The notes under the pieces are model-generated. The model was not told the DNA's origin, did not search any database, and saw only the letters and a program-made list of their open reading frames with translations. Positions 25,688-37,705 of a stretch of 64,000 nucleotides of DNA are shown here, one piece after another. The first letter of the stretch is position 1. Each line of letters opens with the position of its first letter. Both the position numbers and the translations under genes were made by a program. The DNA comes from Allobosea lupini (GTDB taxonomy: Bacteria > Pseudomonadota > Alphaproteobacteria > Rhizobiales > Beijerinckiaceae): contig NZ_FOAN01000013.1 of NCBI RefSeq assembly GCF_900109525.1, forward strand, positions 40,894-104,893, read 5' to 3'.

Positions 25688-25711
25688 AAAGGGCCGCTCA
25701 CACGGCCCTTT
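25688..25711. terminator. Bidirectional intrinsic terminator
   Basis: Nine-base arms AAAGGGCCG and CGGCCCTTT surround CTCACA. On the minus strand five T residues follow, which suits the ABC exporter; on the plus strand it ends the DUF3592-like gene with a weaker T-run. Confidence 0.8.
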
Positions 25712-25734
25712 CCCTTGTTGCGAAGGCAGTGGCT

Positions 25735-27531
<1,797 letters not shown>

Positions 27532-27868
27532 GAAAGCATCCGGTCCCGAGAGACCGGCTCCAAATTCAGGCGAAGCGCAGCAAAGGCCGCGGCTTCAGAA
27601 AACGTGTCTGGAAATGATGGCTCGGGCCGCCGAAGAGGCGGGCCTCGTGCTGATCCGACCTAGTGGAGGCGGGATCGCATGGCGGGAGCGACGATGGTTG
27701 CGAATTCCATTCAGCCCTCCCTTTCCTGAGTTGGAGCCAAGGCCGGCAAGATGCCTGATGCCCGCTTAGTGTGCAAGCTGCGTCCGATGCATGGGACGGT
27801 TGCAATGAGGACCGATCGGTCTTCGCATTGCGGTCATGATCTTGAATGACGCGCGGGCCGCGCGCGCG
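27532..27868. other. Gene-free stretch upstream of the ABC exporter
   Basis: About 340 bases with no supported gene. It contains the upstream region of the ABC exporter and the tail region of the rhodanese/small-membrane-protein unit. No palindrome or motif worth naming was seen. Confidence 0.5.
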
Positions 27869-28042
27869 TCACCAGAACAGCGCCAGCAGCCTCATCCCGA
27901 TCACCAGCAGGAACGCCGCGATGATCGTGCCGAGCACGCGCTGGCGCTTGCCCCGGTCGGGGAATTGCTTCGCCAGCAGGCGTCCGAGCGGCTTGCGGAA
28001 GAGAAAGCAGATGACAAGAAAAACGACGACGTAATGGGACAA
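27869..28042 (-). CDS. Small membrane protein downstream of rhodanese
   Basis: A 57-residue protein starting at TTG, nine bases after the rhodanese stop, ending at TGA. It has two hydrophobic segments: HYVVVFLVICFLF near the start and VLGTIIAAFLLVIGMRLLAL at the end, joined by a basic loop KPLGRLLAKQFPDRGKRQ. Codon positions are GC-rich at the third base, as in real genes here. I do not recognise the family. The close spacing suggests an operon with the rhodanese gene. Confidence 0.6.
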   Translation of the reverse strand: MSHYVVVFLVICFLFRKPLGRLLAKQFPDRGKRQRVLGTIIAAFLLVIGMRLLALFW

Positions 28043-28051
28043 GCGGCGCGC

Positions 28052-28462
28052 TCAGCCTTGCTTCGGCTCAGGCGCATCGAACGGAGCGCCGGCCTTCTTC
28101 CAGGCGCCGAAGCCGCCCTCGATGTGCGCGACCGGTTTCAGGCCCATATCCTGTGCCGTCTTGGCCGCCAGCGCCGAGCGCCAGCCGCCGGCGCAGAAGA
28201 AGACGAACTGCTTGTCCTCCTGGAAGACCGGCTTGGCATAGGGGCTGTCCGGATCGATCCAGAATTCCAGCATGCCGCGCGGGCAATGGAAGGCACCGGG
28301 CATGCGCCCTTCCCGCTCGAGCTCGCGCGGATCGCGCAGATCGACGAAGACGACATCGCCCCGCCCGACCAGGCCCTTCGCCTCGTCGACCGAGAGCGTC
28401 TTCACAGCAGCTTCCGCTTCGGCCAGCAGCGCCTTGTAGCCCTTGGTTATCGTCTGCGGCAC
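28052..28462 (-). CDS. Rhodanese-like domain protein
   Basis: A 136-residue single-domain rhodanese (sulfurtransferase fold). The N-terminal part VVFVDLRDPRELEREGRMPG is the conserved D-x-R-x-x-E signature, and the active-site loop FFCAGGWRSALAAKTA carries the catalytic Cys with the CAGGWRS pattern. The end HIEGGFGAWKKAGAPF is also typical. These enzymes move sulfane sulfur between carriers; the partner is unknown. ATG 28462 is the start. It is divergent from the DUF599 gene and followed by the small membrane protein at 27869. Confidence 0.9.
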   Translation of the reverse strand: MPQTITKGYKALLAEAEAAVKTLSVDEAKGLVGRGDVVFVDLRDPRELEREGRMPGAFHCPRGMLEFWIDPDSPYAKPVFQEDKQFVFFCAGGWRSALAAKTAQDMGLKPVAHIEGGFGAWKKAGAPFDAPEPKQG

Positions 28463-28572
28463 GGCCGGCCCTCCCTTGCGAGGCCGGCAAAGTGGCGGCT
28501 GCGACGGCCGGCGTCAATCGACAGGCTTGCAGGTACGCGCTGGCCTCGCCAATCTGCCGGTCGGAGGGGCTC

Positions 28573-29268
28573 ATGGCCGGATTCGGACCGCTCGACCTGA
28601 TCGCGATCGCCTTCTTCGCCGCCGCCTGGGTCGGCTATCTCCTGGCCGTCGAAGTCGGCCCGCATGCGCGGCGCAGCCTCAACGCGCTGATGAACGAGCG
28701 CCGCGAGCGCTGGATCATGGAATCAGTCAGGCGTGAGAACCGGATCATCGACACGCAGGTGATGAACGGCCTGCAGAACGGCACCGCCTTCTTCGCATCG
28801 ACCTCGCTGATCGCCATCGGCGGCTCGCTGACGCTGCTGCAATCGGCCGATCGCGTCGTCCAGATCTTCGCCGACCTGCCCTTCGCCACGCAGACAACGC
28901 GCACTGCCTGGGAGATCAAGGTCATCGGACTCGCGGTGATCTTCGCCTATGCCTTCTTCAAGTTCGGCTGGGCCTACCGTTTGTTCAACTACTGCGCCAT
29001 CCTGATCGGTGCGATCCCGTCGCATACCGAGGCCGACAGACCCGAAACGATCGCGGCGGCGCGCGAGGCGGTGGCGATGAACGTCGCAGCCGGGCTGCAC
29101 TTCAACCGCGGCCAACGCGCCTTCTTCTTTGCGCTCGCCTATCTCGGCTGGTTCATCTCGCCCTGGCTCTTCCTGATCGCGACGGCAGCGGTGCTGACGG
29201 TGATGTGGCGCCGGCAATTCGCCTCGGATTCGGCCGCAGCGGTCGGCGCGGGAAGCAAGGCCGCTTGA
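28573..29268 (+). CDS. DUF599 membrane protein
   Basis: A 231-residue protein with four predicted transmembrane helices (LDLIAIAFFAAAWVGYLLAV, TAFFASTSLIAIGGSLTLLQ, VIGLAVIFAYAFFKFGWAYR and FFFALAYLGWFISPWLFLI). The order and the sequence NRIIDTQVMNGLQNGTAFFA match the DUF599 family, whose function is unknown. ATG 28573 follows GGAGGGG. It is divergent from the rhodanese gene and is followed 30 bases later by the DUF3253 gene. Confidence 0.85.
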   Translation: MAGFGPLDLIAIAFFAAAWVGYLLAVEVGPHARRSLNALMNERRERWIMESVRRENRIIDTQVMNGLQNGTAFFASTSLIAIGGSLTLLQSADRVVQIFADLPFATQTTRTAWEIKVIGLAVIFAYAFFKFGWAYRLFNYCAILIGAIPSHTEADRPETIAAAREAVAMNVAAGLHFNRGQRAFFFALAYLGWFISPWLFLIATAAVLTVMWRRQFASDSAAAVGAGSKAA

Positions 29269-29298
29269 CGAAGCTCTCCCGCCGGCCCAGCAAGCGGC

Positions 29299-29583
29299 AT
29301 GACCAGACCGACAGATGAAGACCTCGCCGAGACCATCCTGCGCCTCGCGGCCGAACGCGGCGACGAGCGTACGCTCGGGCCGATGGACGTCGCCCGCGCC
29401 CTCGGCGGCGACCATCCCGATGGCTGGGGCCCGCTGATGCAGCCGATCCGCCGCGTCGCGGTGCAGCTGATGAAGGACGGCAGGCTGGTCATCACCCGAA
29501 AAGGCCGCCCGGTCGATCCCGACGATTTCCGCGGCGTCTATCGCCTGCGCCTGCCGGGACAAGAAGGGGCGGAGCAGGACTAG
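29299..29583 (+). CDS. DUF3253 small winged-helix-like protein
   Basis: A 94-residue protein. The pattern ILRLAAERGDERTLGPMDVA, followed by WGPLMQPIRRVAVQLMKDGR and VITRKGRPVDPDDFRGVYRL, matches DUF3253, a short helical fold with a winged-helix look. Its function is unknown. It starts with ATG 29299, 30 bases after the DUF599 gene, and may share its transcript. A hairpin with a T-run on the minus strand follows at 29632. Confidence 0.85.
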   Translation: MTRPTDEDLAETILRLAAERGDERTLGPMDVARALGGDHPDGWGPLMQPIRRVAVQLMKDGRLVITRKGRPVDPDDFRGVYRLRLPGQEGAEQD

Positions 29584-29631
29584 AGCGTGCCACGGCGGCC
29601 TGCTTGCATCGTGCCGCGGTGAGGCAACAAA

Positions 29632-29659
29632 AAAGGGCCGAGGAATGCCTCCGCCCTTT
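29632..29659. terminator. Intrinsic terminator-like hairpin
   Basis: AAAGGGC pairs with GCCCTTT, and an inner GAGG/CCTC stem closes on AATG with one mismatch. Six T residues follow on the minus strand and three on the plus strand. It ends the DUF599-DUF3253 unit on the plus strand. Confidence 0.7.
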
Positions 29660-29763
29660 GCCACTATCATCGTCTAACGCACCCCGGGACTTGCGGCAAG
29701 CCCCCCTCCATGGACTAGCAACGCTGCCCTCGGCCTGATCCCCAGGCCGAAGGGAGTAGAAAA

Positions 29764-30990
29764 ATGCGTGTACTGCTATCGACTTACGGCTCGCGGGGCG
29801 ACGTCGAACCCATGGTTGCGCTGGCCGTTGAATTGCAGACGCTCGGCGTAGAGGCCATCGTTTCGGCCCCTCCGGACCAGGAATTCATCGACCTGCTGGC
29901 GCGCGCCGGCGTGCCCCTCGCACCGGCCTTCATGCCGATCCGCCAATGGGTAGCCGATCGGGCAAAGCCTCGGGCGGCCGCGGATTTCCATAGCCTGGCA
30001 TCCGACATGATGGCTGCGCAGTTCGCCGCCATCTCCGAAGCGGCCGAAGGATGCGATGCGATCGTCGCGACCGGCCTGTTTCCGTCCGTAGGCGCTGCAC
30101 GGTCTGTCGCCGAGCTCAGGGGCCTTGCCTATCGGCACGTCACCTTCTGCCCGTTCTTCCTGCCGTCGCATCACCATCGGCCGTTCTTCTATCCGGGCCA
30201 TCCTCTGCCCGCGGGCGTGACCGACAACCGGGCGTTGTGGGACTTCAATGCCGGGACAGTGAATGCGCTGTTCGGCGAGGCGCTTACGACCCATCGCGTA
30301 TCGGTGGGCCTGCCGCCCGTGGACAGCGCTCGCGATCTTGTTCTCGGCGAGCGGCCGCTGCTGGCCTCCGACCCGGTGCTATGGCCATGGCAGCCGACCG
30401 ATCTTTGCGACGCTGTTCAGACCGGCGCCTGGATCCTGCCTGATCAGCGGCCGCTCTCCGCAGAACTGATGGCATTCCTCGAGGAGGGCGAACGTCCGAT
30501 CTATGTGGGTTTCGGCAGCATGTCGCTACCATCCGTCAAGGAGGCTGCACAGGTCGCGACCGACGTCATCCGGGCGCAAGGGCGCCGCATCGTGATGCTT
30601 GGAGGCTGGGCAGGGCTCGCGCCCGGCGAAGATCGGGACGACTGCTTCTCCATCGCCGGCGACGTCAATCAGCAGGCGCTGTTTCCGCGCATGGCGGCCG
30701 TCGTGCACCATGGCGGCGCGGGCACGACGGTCGCGGCCGCCCGCGCCGGCGCGCCGCAGGTCATCGTCCCCCAGGTCGTAGATCAGCCCTGTTGGGCGGC
30801 CCGCGTGGTGGAACTGGGCATCGGCGCGGCCAATGACGGCTCGACGCCGACCCGCGAGTCCTTGTCCGCAGCGCTGGCCATCGCCCTTGCATCCGAGACT
30901 GGAGCACGGGCGTCCGCAGTGGCGCGCACGATCCGCACCGATGGAGCGCAAGTTGCCGCGAAGCTGCTGATCAAAGCGACGGGCCGGTAG
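29764..30990 (+). CDS. GT1-family glycosyltransferase
   Basis: A 408-residue enzyme of the UGT/vancomycin-type GT-B family. The N-terminal domain opens MRVLLSTYGSRGDVEPMVAL, the classic start of GtfB-like and sterol glucosyltransferases. The C-terminal domain has GERPIYVGFGSMSLP and the nucleotide-sugar motif VVHHGGAGTTVAAARAGAPQ followed by VDQPCWAARVVELGIG. It transfers a sugar to a lipid or polyketide-like acceptor; donor and acceptor are unknown. ATG 29764 has AGGGAGTAG upstream. No biosynthetic cluster surrounds it, so it may act on a membrane lipid. Confidence 0.88.
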   Translation: MRVLLSTYGSRGDVEPMVALAVELQTLGVEAIVSAPPDQEFIDLLARAGVPLAPAFMPIRQWVADRAKPRAAADFHSLASDMMAAQFAAISEAAEGCDAIVATGLFPSVGAARSVAELRGLAYRHVTFCPFFLPSHHHRPFFYPGHPLPAGVTDNRALWDFNAGTVNALFGEALTTHRVSVGLPPVDSARDLVLGERPLLASDPVLWPWQPTDLCDAVQTGAWILPDQRPLSAELMAFLEEGERPIYVGFGSMSLPSVKEAAQVATDVIRAQGRRIVMLGGWAGLAPGEDRDDCFSIAGDVNQQALFPRMAAVVHHGGAGTTVAAARAGAPQVIVPQVVDQPCWAARVVELGIGAANDGSTPTRESLSAALAIALASETGARASAVARTIRTDGAQVAAKLLIKATGR

Positions 30991-31028
30991 TCACTGCACC
31001 GGACGATCCGGTCGGCAGGCGCCGTTCC

Positions 31029-31838
31029 TTATCGGGCGGCACCTGCTGGCCTCGGACCCGGAAACAGCGCATCGCTGTAGCCGGCGAGATAATAGGCGAC
31101 GAGCCCGACCCATTCCTTGAAGGCGTCGTCGGCGATATCGAGACCGCGCGACGCCTTCCGGTAAGGCTGAACATAGTCTGCCGACGTGCCGGCCGAGAGG
31201 AAGTCGACCGGGAAGGCCTCGACCTGGAATCCTGCCTTGCGGAACACGCCCATGGCGCGCGGCATGTGCCAGGCCGAGGTCACCAGCAACCAGCGCTCGT
31301 CCGGCTTGGGATCGACCAGGCGGCGGGTGAACACCGCATTCTCCAGCGTGTTGCGCGACTTGTCCTCGAGGACGAGGCGGCTTTCCGGCAGGCCGAGCCC
31401 GAGGAACAGCAGGCGTGCCCCGTCGGCTTCGGTGCGCACGATCGGCGAGAGCAGGTTGCCGCCCCCTCCGGCGAAGACCAGCTTCGCCTCGGGATGGGCG
31501 CGGGCGAGCTCCACCGCCTTGGTCATCCGCGCCGCGGCATAGTTGAGCACGATGTCCTCGCGCGCCACGCCGATTGCGCCGCCGAGCACGATGATGCCGT
31601 CGACCTTGCCGGAGTTGATCGCCTGCTGCGGGAAACGATCCTCCAACGGCCTGACGACGATACGCGGCAATGGGCTGAAGGCGAGCAGACCGAGCACGAC
31701 GACGCAGATCAGCCCGAGCCAGCGCCCCGGCCCGGAAAAGCGCGTGAAGGCGAGCAGGCTCGCCAGCACCAGCCCGAGAATGGCGAGATTCACCGGCGAG
31801 GCCAGGAACCAGAGGATCTTTGAGAGGGTGAAGAACAT
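31029..31838 (-). CDS. YdcF/ElyC family envelope protein
   Basis: A 269-residue membrane protein with a DUF218 domain. Two N-terminal transmembrane helices (LVLASLLAFTRFSG and LGLICVVVLGLLAFSPLP) are followed by the DUF218 domain from about residue 75: DGIIVLGGAIG, KLVFAGGGGNLLSP, EDKSRNTLENAVF and LLVTSAWHMPRAMGVFRKAG. The E. coli members ElyC, SanA and YdcF act in envelope or peptidoglycan maintenance. ATG 31838 fits. It converges with the glycosyltransferase gene. Confidence 0.88.
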   Translation of the reverse strand: MFFTLSKILWFLASPVNLAILGLVLASLLAFTRFSGPGRWLGLICVVVLGLLAFSPLPRIVVRPLEDRFPQQAINSGKVDGIIVLGGAIGVAREDIVLNYAAARMTKAVELARAHPEAKLVFAGGGGNLLSPIVRTEADGARLLFLGLGLPESRLVLEDKSRNTLENAVFTRRLVDPKPDERWLLVTSAWHMPRAMGVFRKAGFQVEAFPVDFLSAGTSADYVQPYRKASRGLDIADDAFKEWVGLVAYYLAGYSDALFPGPRPAGAAR

Positions 31839-31974
31839 GGCTTTCTTGAACAGACCCGCCTCCCCTTACGCGCAGAAAGCTGACAGGCCGTTAGGAAACG
31901 GCTGAGGGCGGCGGGAGTTCGACAAGGGATCGCATTCACGTTGCGGTGAAGGCCGTGCGGCTCCAGCCGTCATT

Positions 31975-32002
31975 CTCGGGCGGAGCGAAGCGCAGGCCCG
32001 AG
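31975..32002. repeat. 28-base hairpin repeat, copy 3
   Basis: CTCGGG and CCCGAG arms with a core holding GAGCGAAGCGCAGG. It matches the copies at 5163 and 10450 and lies between the LprI-like and YdcF genes. Confidence 0.75.
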
Positions 32003-32080
32003 AATCTCAGGGCAAGACGACGCTGCCCAGCGCCCTATCCGGCCTGAGACGGTCGGCTCAAGGCAGACCATGACGCGATA

Positions 32081-32596
32081 TTACCGGATGATCTGCGGCG
32101 GCTGCGCCGGCGGGCGGCGGGTCTGCCGTGCCGCCAGGCGCTCGATCTCCAGCGCCCGCTCCGCCACCTCGCGCAGTTCGCAGCCCGCCTGCAGCCCGGC
32201 CGAGCGCGCCGGCGGCTGCGAGGCGCCATAGAAGGCGCACTTCTGGACGGCGTAGCTCTGCCAGGCGAGTTGCAGCGCCGCGAACTGGCTGCGCGCCCCG
32301 GCATCGAGCGAGCGCTCCAAGGCCGTGCCCGCCAATGTCAGCCGCTCGCGCCAGACCGCCTTCTCACGCCTCGCGCAGGAGATCTCGGCCTGGGCGCGAT
32401 CATTGACCGACGCGGCGCTGACGCAGGGCACCGCGACGAGGCCGATGCAGGCGGGACTGGCGGCAAGGCCCTGTCTGACGCAATTCGCCACCTGCATGCG
32501 ATCGGCGGATTGCACCGGATTCGTCGGCACCTGCGCGAGCGCTGCCGCACAGGAAAATTGCGCCATCAGGACGGGAATGACGAGGAAACCGCGCAT
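32081..32596 (-). CDS. LprI/DUF1311-like secreted protein
   Basis: A 171-residue protein with a signal peptide (MRGFLVIPVLMAQFSCAAAL, cut near ALAQ). The central part CARREKAVWRERLTLAGTAL then FAALQLAWQSYAVQKCAFYG matches the lysozyme inhibitor LprI/DUF1311 pattern, with four or more cysteines probably in disulfides. Some family members inhibit lysozyme, but many are uncharacterised. The C-terminal 20 residues are Pro/Gln-rich. ATG 32596 gives a normal signal peptide; the earlier in-frame start at 32617 adds MAVMIAA. Confidence 0.75.
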   Translation of the reverse strand: MRGFLVIPVLMAQFSCAAALAQVPTNPVQSADRMQVANCVRQGLAASPACIGLVAVPCVSAASVNDRAQAEISCARREKAVWRERLTLAGTALERSLDAGARSQFAALQLAWQSYAVQKCAFYGASQPPARSAGLQAGCELREVAERALEIERLAARQTRRPPAQPPQIIR

Positions 32597-32647
32597 GGCG
32601 GCGATCATGACCGCCAAATCGGGCGGGTCAAGCGCGGGCTGCCGTCC

Positions 32648-33268
32648 TCACGTGATCGGCAACGGCATGGCGGGTCCCGCCGCCGGCCGTGCCGAAACCT
32701 GCGCATACCAGCGGCGGATATTGGGCCAGTCCTTCTGCGCCACCGGCATATGGAGCCAGCGATGCGCGCCGAGCGCCACAGCAATGTCGCCCATGCCGAA
32801 GCGCTCGTTGGCGACGTAGGACCGCCCCGCCAGATGCGCCTCCAGGATATCGAGCTTGGCTTCGGCCTTGGCGACCGAGGCCGCGATGGTCGCCTCGTCG
32901 GTATAGCCCCGCGTCTTGCGGATCAGCCCCCAGAAGGCCGGTGTCATCGACGGCTGCAATTCGGACAGCATCCAGTCCATCCAGCGATCGGCCTCGGCCC
33001 GCTTCGCCGGGTCCTCCTCCCAGATCCAGCCGGCGCCGTAGCGGGCCGCGAGATAGCGCACGATGCTGCTCGATTCCCAGATGATGATCTCGCCATCCTC
33101 GAGCGTCGGCACCTGGCCGTTCGGATTCTTGGCGAGATAGGCCGGCTCGTGATTGCCGCCGAACTGGCCGCCGACATCGATCCGCTCGAAGGGCTGGCCG
33201 ACTTCGCCGGCGGCCCAGACCACTTTCTGCACATTGATGGAGCTGATCCGCCCCCAGATCGTCAGCAT
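32648..33268 (-). CDS. Glutathione S-transferase family protein
   Basis: A 206-residue protein with the two-domain GST layout. The thioredoxin-like N-terminal domain carries NPNGQVPTLEDGEIIIWESS, in which the ESS triplet binds the gamma-glutamyl group. The helical C-terminal domain has FGMGDIAVALGAHRWLHMPV with the buried Asp N-cap. The start MLTIWGRISSINVQKVVW places Ser or Tyr near the usual active site. GSTs conjugate or reduce electrophiles with glutathione. ATG 33268 was chosen over an in-frame start 33 bases upstream. It lies just downstream of pccA. Confidence 0.88.
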   Translation of the reverse strand: MLTIWGRISSINVQKVVWAAGEVGQPFERIDVGGQFGGNHEPAYLAKNPNGQVPTLEDGEIIIWESSSIVRYLAARYGAGWIWEEDPAKRAEADRWMDWMLSELQPSMTPAFWGLIRKTRGYTDEATIAASVAKAEAKLDILEAHLAGRSYVANERFGMGDIAVALGAHRWLHMPVAQKDWPNIRRWYAQVSARPAAGPAMPLPIT

Positions 33269-33331
33269 GGTCGCCACCTTCGCATGATAGGGCGGCGACA
33301 ATCATCCGGCCGCCCCGCGAAGGCAAGCGCC

Positions 33332-35332
<2,001 letters not shown>

Positions 35333-35465
35333 GCGTGGCGTCCCCCCGGCCCGGAGCTTTGATTGTGCAGTGCGGGCTTTACGGGAGGCAAGCGCATCCG
35401 TCCACTGATGCGAAAGTTTTGCAACGTGCGCAAACGCCCGGCGGCGGCCGGGCGCTAGAGCACGC

Positions 35466-35559
35466 TCCGATCAGCTTGCACCGCAAGCTGATCGGAAAAG
35501 CGTTCTCCATTTTAAAGTGAGAGACGGATTCACCGACCAGATTGATCCAATCTGGTCGG
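35466..35559. repeat. Double palindrome repeat element upstream of pccA
   Basis: TCCGATCAGCTTGC and its exact reverse complement (35466-35479 and 35483-35496) are followed by CCGACCAGATTG and its reverse complement (35533-35544 and 35548-35559). Both hairpins are perfect, of 14 and 12 bases. The form is that of dispersed intergenic palindromes in Rhizobiales. It lies between pccA and a hypothetical gene. Confidence 0.75.
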
Positions 35560-35592
35560 ATCCGGCTCTTGTGCTCAATCAGTCAATCGATC

Positions 35593-36033
35593 TCAGCTCG
35601 CCAGGATCACGCGCTGGGCGATCGGGGCGGTGGAAATCCGGGCATCGGCCTTGCGCAGGGCAAAGCTGACCAGGGCCTCGTCGCAGGACTCGGCTTCGCG
35701 GACGACCTCGAAGGCGATCTTCTGCGCCAGAGGCGTCGGACCGTCGCCGGCCGAGAGCGTCGTTACCAGCCAATGCGCCTTGTCGCGGTCGATCCGGCCG
35801 GTCGGGCGGCTCTCCCAGACCGAGAAGTCGACGCAGAAGGCCAGCAATACATCGGCGAAGAGCGGCGACTTGTCGGCGACGGCACGGTCGAGCGCCACCA
35901 GCACATCGATGATGTCACGGGTCAGGACGACCTCGTGCAAGATTTCACGCTGAAGAATTCGGACGTCTTCATCGTCGATCACGCGCCTGTCCATCACGTG
36001 ATCGACGAATTCGCGAAGTTCGTGGCCAATCAT
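35593..36033 (-). CDS. Conserved-looking hypothetical protein
   Basis: A 146-residue protein, acidic and probably soluble. It opens MIGHELREFVDHVMDRRVID and contains KSPLFADVLLAFCVDFSVWE and PTPLAQKIAFEVVREAESCD. No signal peptide, membrane helix or known motif was recognised. The composition (charged helices, few low-complexity runs) and the codon pattern look like a real gene. ATG 36033 is the start. It sits just downstream of the double palindrome relative to pccA. Function unknown. Confidence 0.6.
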   Translation of the reverse strand: MIGHELREFVDHVMDRRVIDDEDVRILQREILHEVVLTRDIIDVLVALDRAVADKSPLFADVLLAFCVDFSVWESRPTGRIDRDKAHWLVTTLSAGDGPTPLAQKIAFEVVREAESCDEALVSFALRKADARISTAPIAQRVILAS

Positions 36034-36305
36034 CGTTCAACCCCTGTCCGACGTTGTTTCGTGTCGGTTTGTCCCTGTCGTGTGAAGACGATGCGACCAG
36101 GCCAGTCAGCAGGTGGTTAACACGCAAATCTGAACGCCTGTTCAGGTTAAACGGTCCTGAGTCAGCGTGGTTGCGAGGATATTACTGCCCCACCTGGACC
36201 GCGTGCCGGCAAGCGGTTTTCCGGACTGCGTTTGGCGCATTGGACGCGGCGAAGCATGGCACTCTACCGTGCCGCAGGATCAGAACTCGGGCAGGCGGCG
36301 CGACC

Positions 36306-37682
36306 ATGGCTTCTTCCGACACGCTGGCTGTGGTCTTCGCGCATATCGAGGCGAACGGCAGCACCTTCCTCGATCGCCTGCTCGCCTATCTGCGTCACTC
36401 CAGCATCAGCGCGCAGAATATCGGCATCGCCGAGGTCGGCGCACTGCTGGTCGAGATCCTGGCGAAGATCGGGCTGGAGACCAGCCTGGTACCGACCGAC
36501 GGGCACCCGATGGTGGTCGCCCGCTGGCAGAAGGCGCCTGGCAAGCCGACGGTGCTGCTCTACGGCCATTACGACGTGCAGCCGCCGGACCCGCTCGACA
36601 AATGGCTCTCGCCGCCCTTCGAGCCGACGATCCGCGACGGCCGGATCTATGCGCGCGGCGTCGGCGACAACAAGGGCCAGCACTTCGCCCAGATCCTCGC
36701 GATCGAATCCCATCTTGCGGTGCACGGCACCCTGCCCTGCAACGTCATCCTGCTGCTGGAGGGCGAGGAGGAGATCGGCAGCCCGAACATCGCCGGCTTC
36801 GTCGAGGCCAACAGGGCGATGCTCAGGGCCGATCTCGCCGTCACCGCCGACGGGCCGCGCCATGCCAGCGGCGCGGCCGCGATCAAGTTCGGCTCGCGCG
36901 GCGTCATCTCTTTCGAATTGCGCTGCCGGCATGCCGTCCGCGACGTGCATTCCGGCAATTTCGGCGGCGTCGTGCCGAACCCGATCTGGACGCTGGTGCA
37001 TCTGCTCGGCACCATGAAGAATGCCGAAGGCGAGATCACGATTCCCGGGCTGCACGACGACATCGAAGCGCCGACAACCGAGGAACTCGCCGCGATAGAC
37101 GCCCTGCCGCTCGACATCGAGGCGGTGAAGCACAGCCTGGGCCTGACCAGGCTCGACGCGCCGGCCGATCGGCCCTTCTACGAGCGCCTCTGCTTCCGGC
37201 CGACCCTGACCATCAACGGCTTCCATGGCGGCTATGGCGGCCCCGGCTCCAAGACGGTGCTGCCCAACGAAGCCATGGTGAAATGCGACATCCGCCTGGT
37301 CGAGGCGCAGGACCCTGAGGACATCCTGCGCAAGGTCGCCGCGCATGTGACGCAGCATGCGCCGGAGGTCGAGTTCATCGCCGCCGATGCCGGCATGCAG
37401 CCCTCGAAGACACCGATCGCCTCGCCCTTCACCGCGCCTTTGCGCCGAGCCTTCGTCGCGGCGCAGGGCGTCGAGCCGCTGCTGATCCCGGCCGGCTTCG
37501 GCAGCCTGCCCGGCTACGTCTTCACCAAGATCCTCGGCATTCCCGCCTTCGTCACGCCCTATGCCAATCCGGACGAGGCGAACCACGCGCCGAACGAGAA
37601 TCTGACGCTTGACTGCTTCTATAGCGGGCTGCGCACCGGCGCGGCGCTGCTGTACGAACTCGGCCAGCTCGAAGCGCCCTGA
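36306..37682 (+). CDS. M20 family metallopeptidase (dipeptidase-like)
   Basis: A 458-residue M20 peptidase. The catalytic metal site is seen in VLLYGHYDVQPPDPLDKW (His and Asp of the first metal), the catalytic glutamates in LLLEGEEEIGSPNI and the dimerisation-domain His in VRDVHSGNFGGVV. The later metal ligand is the His in PDEANHAPNE. Family members of this length cleave dipeptides such as carnosine or peptides with unusual links. ATG 36306 is the family start; the frame remains open upstream but is not family-like. It is convergent with the HAD gene. Confidence 0.9.
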   Translation: MASSDTLAVVFAHIEANGSTFLDRLLAYLRHSSISAQNIGIAEVGALLVEILAKIGLETSLVPTDGHPMVVARWQKAPGKPTVLLYGHYDVQPPDPLDKWLSPPFEPTIRDGRIYARGVGDNKGQHFAQILAIESHLAVHGTLPCNVILLLEGEEEIGSPNIAGFVEANRAMLRADLAVTADGPRHASGAAAIKFGSRGVISFELRCRHAVRDVHSGNFGGVVPNPIWTLVHLLGTMKNAEGEITIPGLHDDIEAPTTEELAAIDALPLDIEAVKHSLGLTRLDAPADRPFYERLCFRPTLTINGFHGGYGGPGSKTVLPNEAMVKCDIRLVEAQDPEDILRKVAAHVTQHAPEVEFIAADAGMQPSKTPIASPFTAPLRRAFVAAQGVEPLLIPAGFGSLPGYVFTKILGIPAFVTPYANPDEANHAPNENLTLDCFYSGLRTGAALLYELGQLEAP

Positions 37683-37705
37683 ACGCCTGCCAGGGCCACT
37701 CGCCC

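Noticed and set aside
27532..27868. Additional small gene upstream of the ABC exporter
   Set aside because: Short open frames exist on both strands but have no ribosome-binding site or family content.
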